Source: Ignavibacteria bacterium (GTDB lineage Bacteria > Bacteroidota > Ignavibacteria > Ignavibacteriales > Melioribacteraceae). From it: 8,173 bases of DNA. The position numbers were made by a program, and so were the translations under genes. The first letter of the stretch is position 1. Every line of letters starts with the position of its first letter. The notes below the pieces were generated by a model. The model had not been told where the DNA came from and ran no database searches. It saw only the letters and a list, made by a program, of their open reading frames with translations. The stretch is from assembly GCA_027347805.1 (NCBI GenBank), contig DAIEQP010000318.1, forward strand, positions 1 through 8,173. Direction: 5' to 3'. Positions 7,501 to 8,173 of this stretch are shown here, in pieces.

Positions 7501-7652
7501 TTGGAATCATATGGCATTTCGGATACAGCGGATTAGCAAGAGGCGACAGTGCAAATTTGCTTACTTCTCACGTTGGCGATGCCAATACAATGATACCCGA
7601 ATATAAAGCTTTCCTCTGTGATGTTAACAGAAAGGAAGGAGGTGCGGTATGA
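4596..7652 (+). CDS. fdnG: Formate dehydrogenase-N type catalytic (alpha) subunit, selenoprotein
   Basis: Oxidises formate to CO2 at a Mo- or W-bis-MGD site in the periplasm. About 1018 residues if the in-frame TGA at 5157-5159 is read as selenocysteine (Sec188), very close to E. coli FdnG (1015). A Tat signal (SRRGFLG, then a hydrophobic stretch to VKAAE) opens the protein. The 4Fe-4S motif follows: C50, C53, C57 and C85, with the conserved Lys87 after the last Cys. The TGA falls in HQARI-U-HSSTVASL, matching the FdnG active-site context, and His189 follows it. TQHTHGTQNIRS, LLLGNVGLAGGGINALRGESN (around 400-450) and GQNPAVGGPN (about 547) are cofactor-domain hallmarks. The dinucleotide-binding C-terminal domain runs from about 880 to the end. 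I chose ATG 4596 because AAGGA (4583-4587) is 8 bases away, while the ATG at 4590 is only 2 bases away. Conventional gene callers will split this gene at the TGA. It overlaps fdnH by 4 bases. Confidence 0.96.
5157..5159 (+). other. In-frame TGA read as selenocysteine (Sec188 of FdnG)
   Basis: The TGA is in frame with both the upstream 187 codons and the downstream 830 codons, and both sides carry uninterrupted FdnG homology. The residues around it (QARI before, HSSTVASL after) match the active-site neighbourhood in which selenoprotein formate dehydrogenases carry Sec and others carry Cys. A premature stop or sequencing error would not be expected to fall exactly on this residue. Confidence 0.95.
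5160..5191 (+). promoter_or_regulatory. Bacterial SECIS-like hairpin downstream of the Sec codon
   Basis: Bases 5171-5178 pair with 5182-5189 (8 bp including two G-U pairs) around a GTT loop at 5179-5181; the top of the stem is GCCA/TGGC. The loop GU lies 20 and 21 bases after the TGA, the same distance as the GU of the apical loop recognised by SelB in E. coli fdhF as I remember that sequence. The lower stem is mismatched (5170/5190 and 5169/5191). The element is embedded in coding sequence, as is usual for bacteria. Confidence 0.7.
7636..7643 (+). promoter_or_regulatory. Near-perfect Shine-Dalgarno for fdnH inside the end of fdnG
   Basis: AAGGAGGT lies 5 bases before the fdnH ATG at 7649 and inside the last codons of fdnG (KEGG). 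The fdnG stop overlaps the fdnH start (ATGA). This is the strongest ribosome binding site in the window. It would ensure independent initiation, as well as coupling, for the subunit made together with a Sec protein. Confidence 0.8.
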
Positions 7653-8173
7653 AAGCATTACTTATAGATTCAACACGGTGTATCGGATGCCGTGCATGTC
7701 AGGTTGCATGCAAAGAATGGAATGAATTGAGTGCGGAAGAAACAACTTTCTTCGCCGGTAAAGGATACCAGAACCCGCCGGACCTTTCACCAAATACCTG
7801 GACATTGATTACATACAATGAAGTTGAAGTTAATAACCGGTTTGATTGGGTCTTTGGTAAGATGCAATGTTTCCATTGCAATACACCGGCATGTGCTTCT
7901 GCCTGTCCGGTTAGTGCTCTGGAAAAAACCGAAGCCGGACCTGTAATATATCACGCTTCAATTTGTCTGGGATGCCGGTATTGCCAATTAGCTTGTCCAT
8001 TTAAGGTTCCAAGGTTCGAGTGGAATAAAATCATTCCTGAAATTACAAAATGCACTATGTGTGCCGATCGTGTTAATGCCGGACTGGAACCCGCTTGCGC
8101 TAAGGTCTGCTCTACCGATGCAATCGTTTTCGGAGAAAGAGAAGAATTAATTGCCGAAGCAGAAAACCGCATC
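7649..8173 (+). CDS. fdnH: Formate dehydrogenase-N type iron-sulfur (beta) subunit, C-terminus beyond window
   Basis: 175 codons are visible, with no stop before the window edge; the family is about 290 residues. The subunit carries electrons from FdnG towards the membrane cytochrome through four 4Fe-4S clusters. All sixteen cysteines are present, in four groups: C11/C14/C17/C21, C74/C77/C82/C86, C106/C109/C112/C116 and C135/C138/C150/C154. CIGCRACQVACKEWNE, NPPDLSPNTW and CTMCADRVNAGLEPAC follow the E. coli FdnH pattern closely. The N-terminus starts directly at the first cluster region without the roughly 30-residue extension of E. coli FdnH and has no export signal. It would be carried out through Tat with FdnG. 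The C-terminal membrane helix expected in the family lies outside the window. A cytochrome b subunit would be expected next. Confidence 0.96.
   Translation, partial: MKALLIDSTRCIGCRACQVACKEWNELSAEETTFFAGKGYQNPPDLSPNTWTLITYNEVEVNNRFDWVFGKMQCFHCNTPACASACPVSALEKTEAGPVIYHASICLGCRYCQLACPFKVPRFEWNKIIPEITKCTMCADRVNAGLEPACAKVCSTDAIVFGEREELIAEAENRI

Noticed and set aside
5172..7652. Separate 826-residue gene starting at GTG 5172
   Set aside because: It is the same frame as the 189 codons before the TGA. Homology is continuous across the TGA and no ribosome binding site precedes the GTG, so it is the second part of the Sec-containing fdnG.

Overview
The window is dominated by a single-strand (+) formate dehydrogenase gene cluster. 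Its order is an uncharacterised membrane protein, fdhD, an outer-membrane porin-like protein, fdhE, fdnG (catalytic subunit, a selenoprotein) and fdnH (iron-sulfur subunit, cut by the window end). To its left lies an AT-rich, largely non-coding stretch, and at the left edge the 5' part of an IS200/IS605-family transposase on the minus strand.

Organism (inference, moderate to low confidence): an AT-rich Gram-negative bacterium. It is Gram-negative because it encodes an outer-membrane barrel protein with a signal peptide and a Tat-exported periplasmic-type formate dehydrogenase. The style of the porin (signal peptide ending ALLA-QG, C-terminal Phe), the low GC and the presence of Shine-Dalgarno sites would suit the Ignavibacteria/Bacteroidota side of the tree, but no marker gene here proves it. 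The host must decode UGA as selenocysteine, because the catalytic subunit is split by an in-frame TGA exactly at the active-site position and a SECIS-like hairpin follows it.

Layout: 1-205, partial tnpA (minus); 214-261, hairpins at the element's left end; 331-450, a doubtful 39-codon ORF; 451-1089, AT-rich sequence with small palindromes and one GC-richer patch; 1090-1581, unknown multi-pass membrane protein; 1610-2479, fdhD; 2511-3611, porin; 3630-4544, fdhE, probably from a TTG start; 4596-7652, fdnG read through a Sec TGA at 5157-5159; 7649-8173+, fdnH overlapping fdnG by 4 bases. A cytochrome b subunit (fdnI-like) would be expected just beyond the right edge.

How the genes fit together: FdnG (Mo/W-bis-MGD, one 4Fe-4S, Sec) oxidises formate in the periplasm, and FdnH carries the electrons through four 4Fe-4S clusters towards the membrane. 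FdhD sulfurates the cofactor before insertion, and FdhE is the maturation/quality factor that binds the catalytic subunit before Tat export. The porin and the first membrane protein are not standard members of such clusters. They may handle a substrate or nutrient for the enzyme (formate, molybdate/tungstate or selenium compounds), but that is inference from position only. No wholly new system is evident; the most noteworthy points are the selenoprotein and these two accessory genes.
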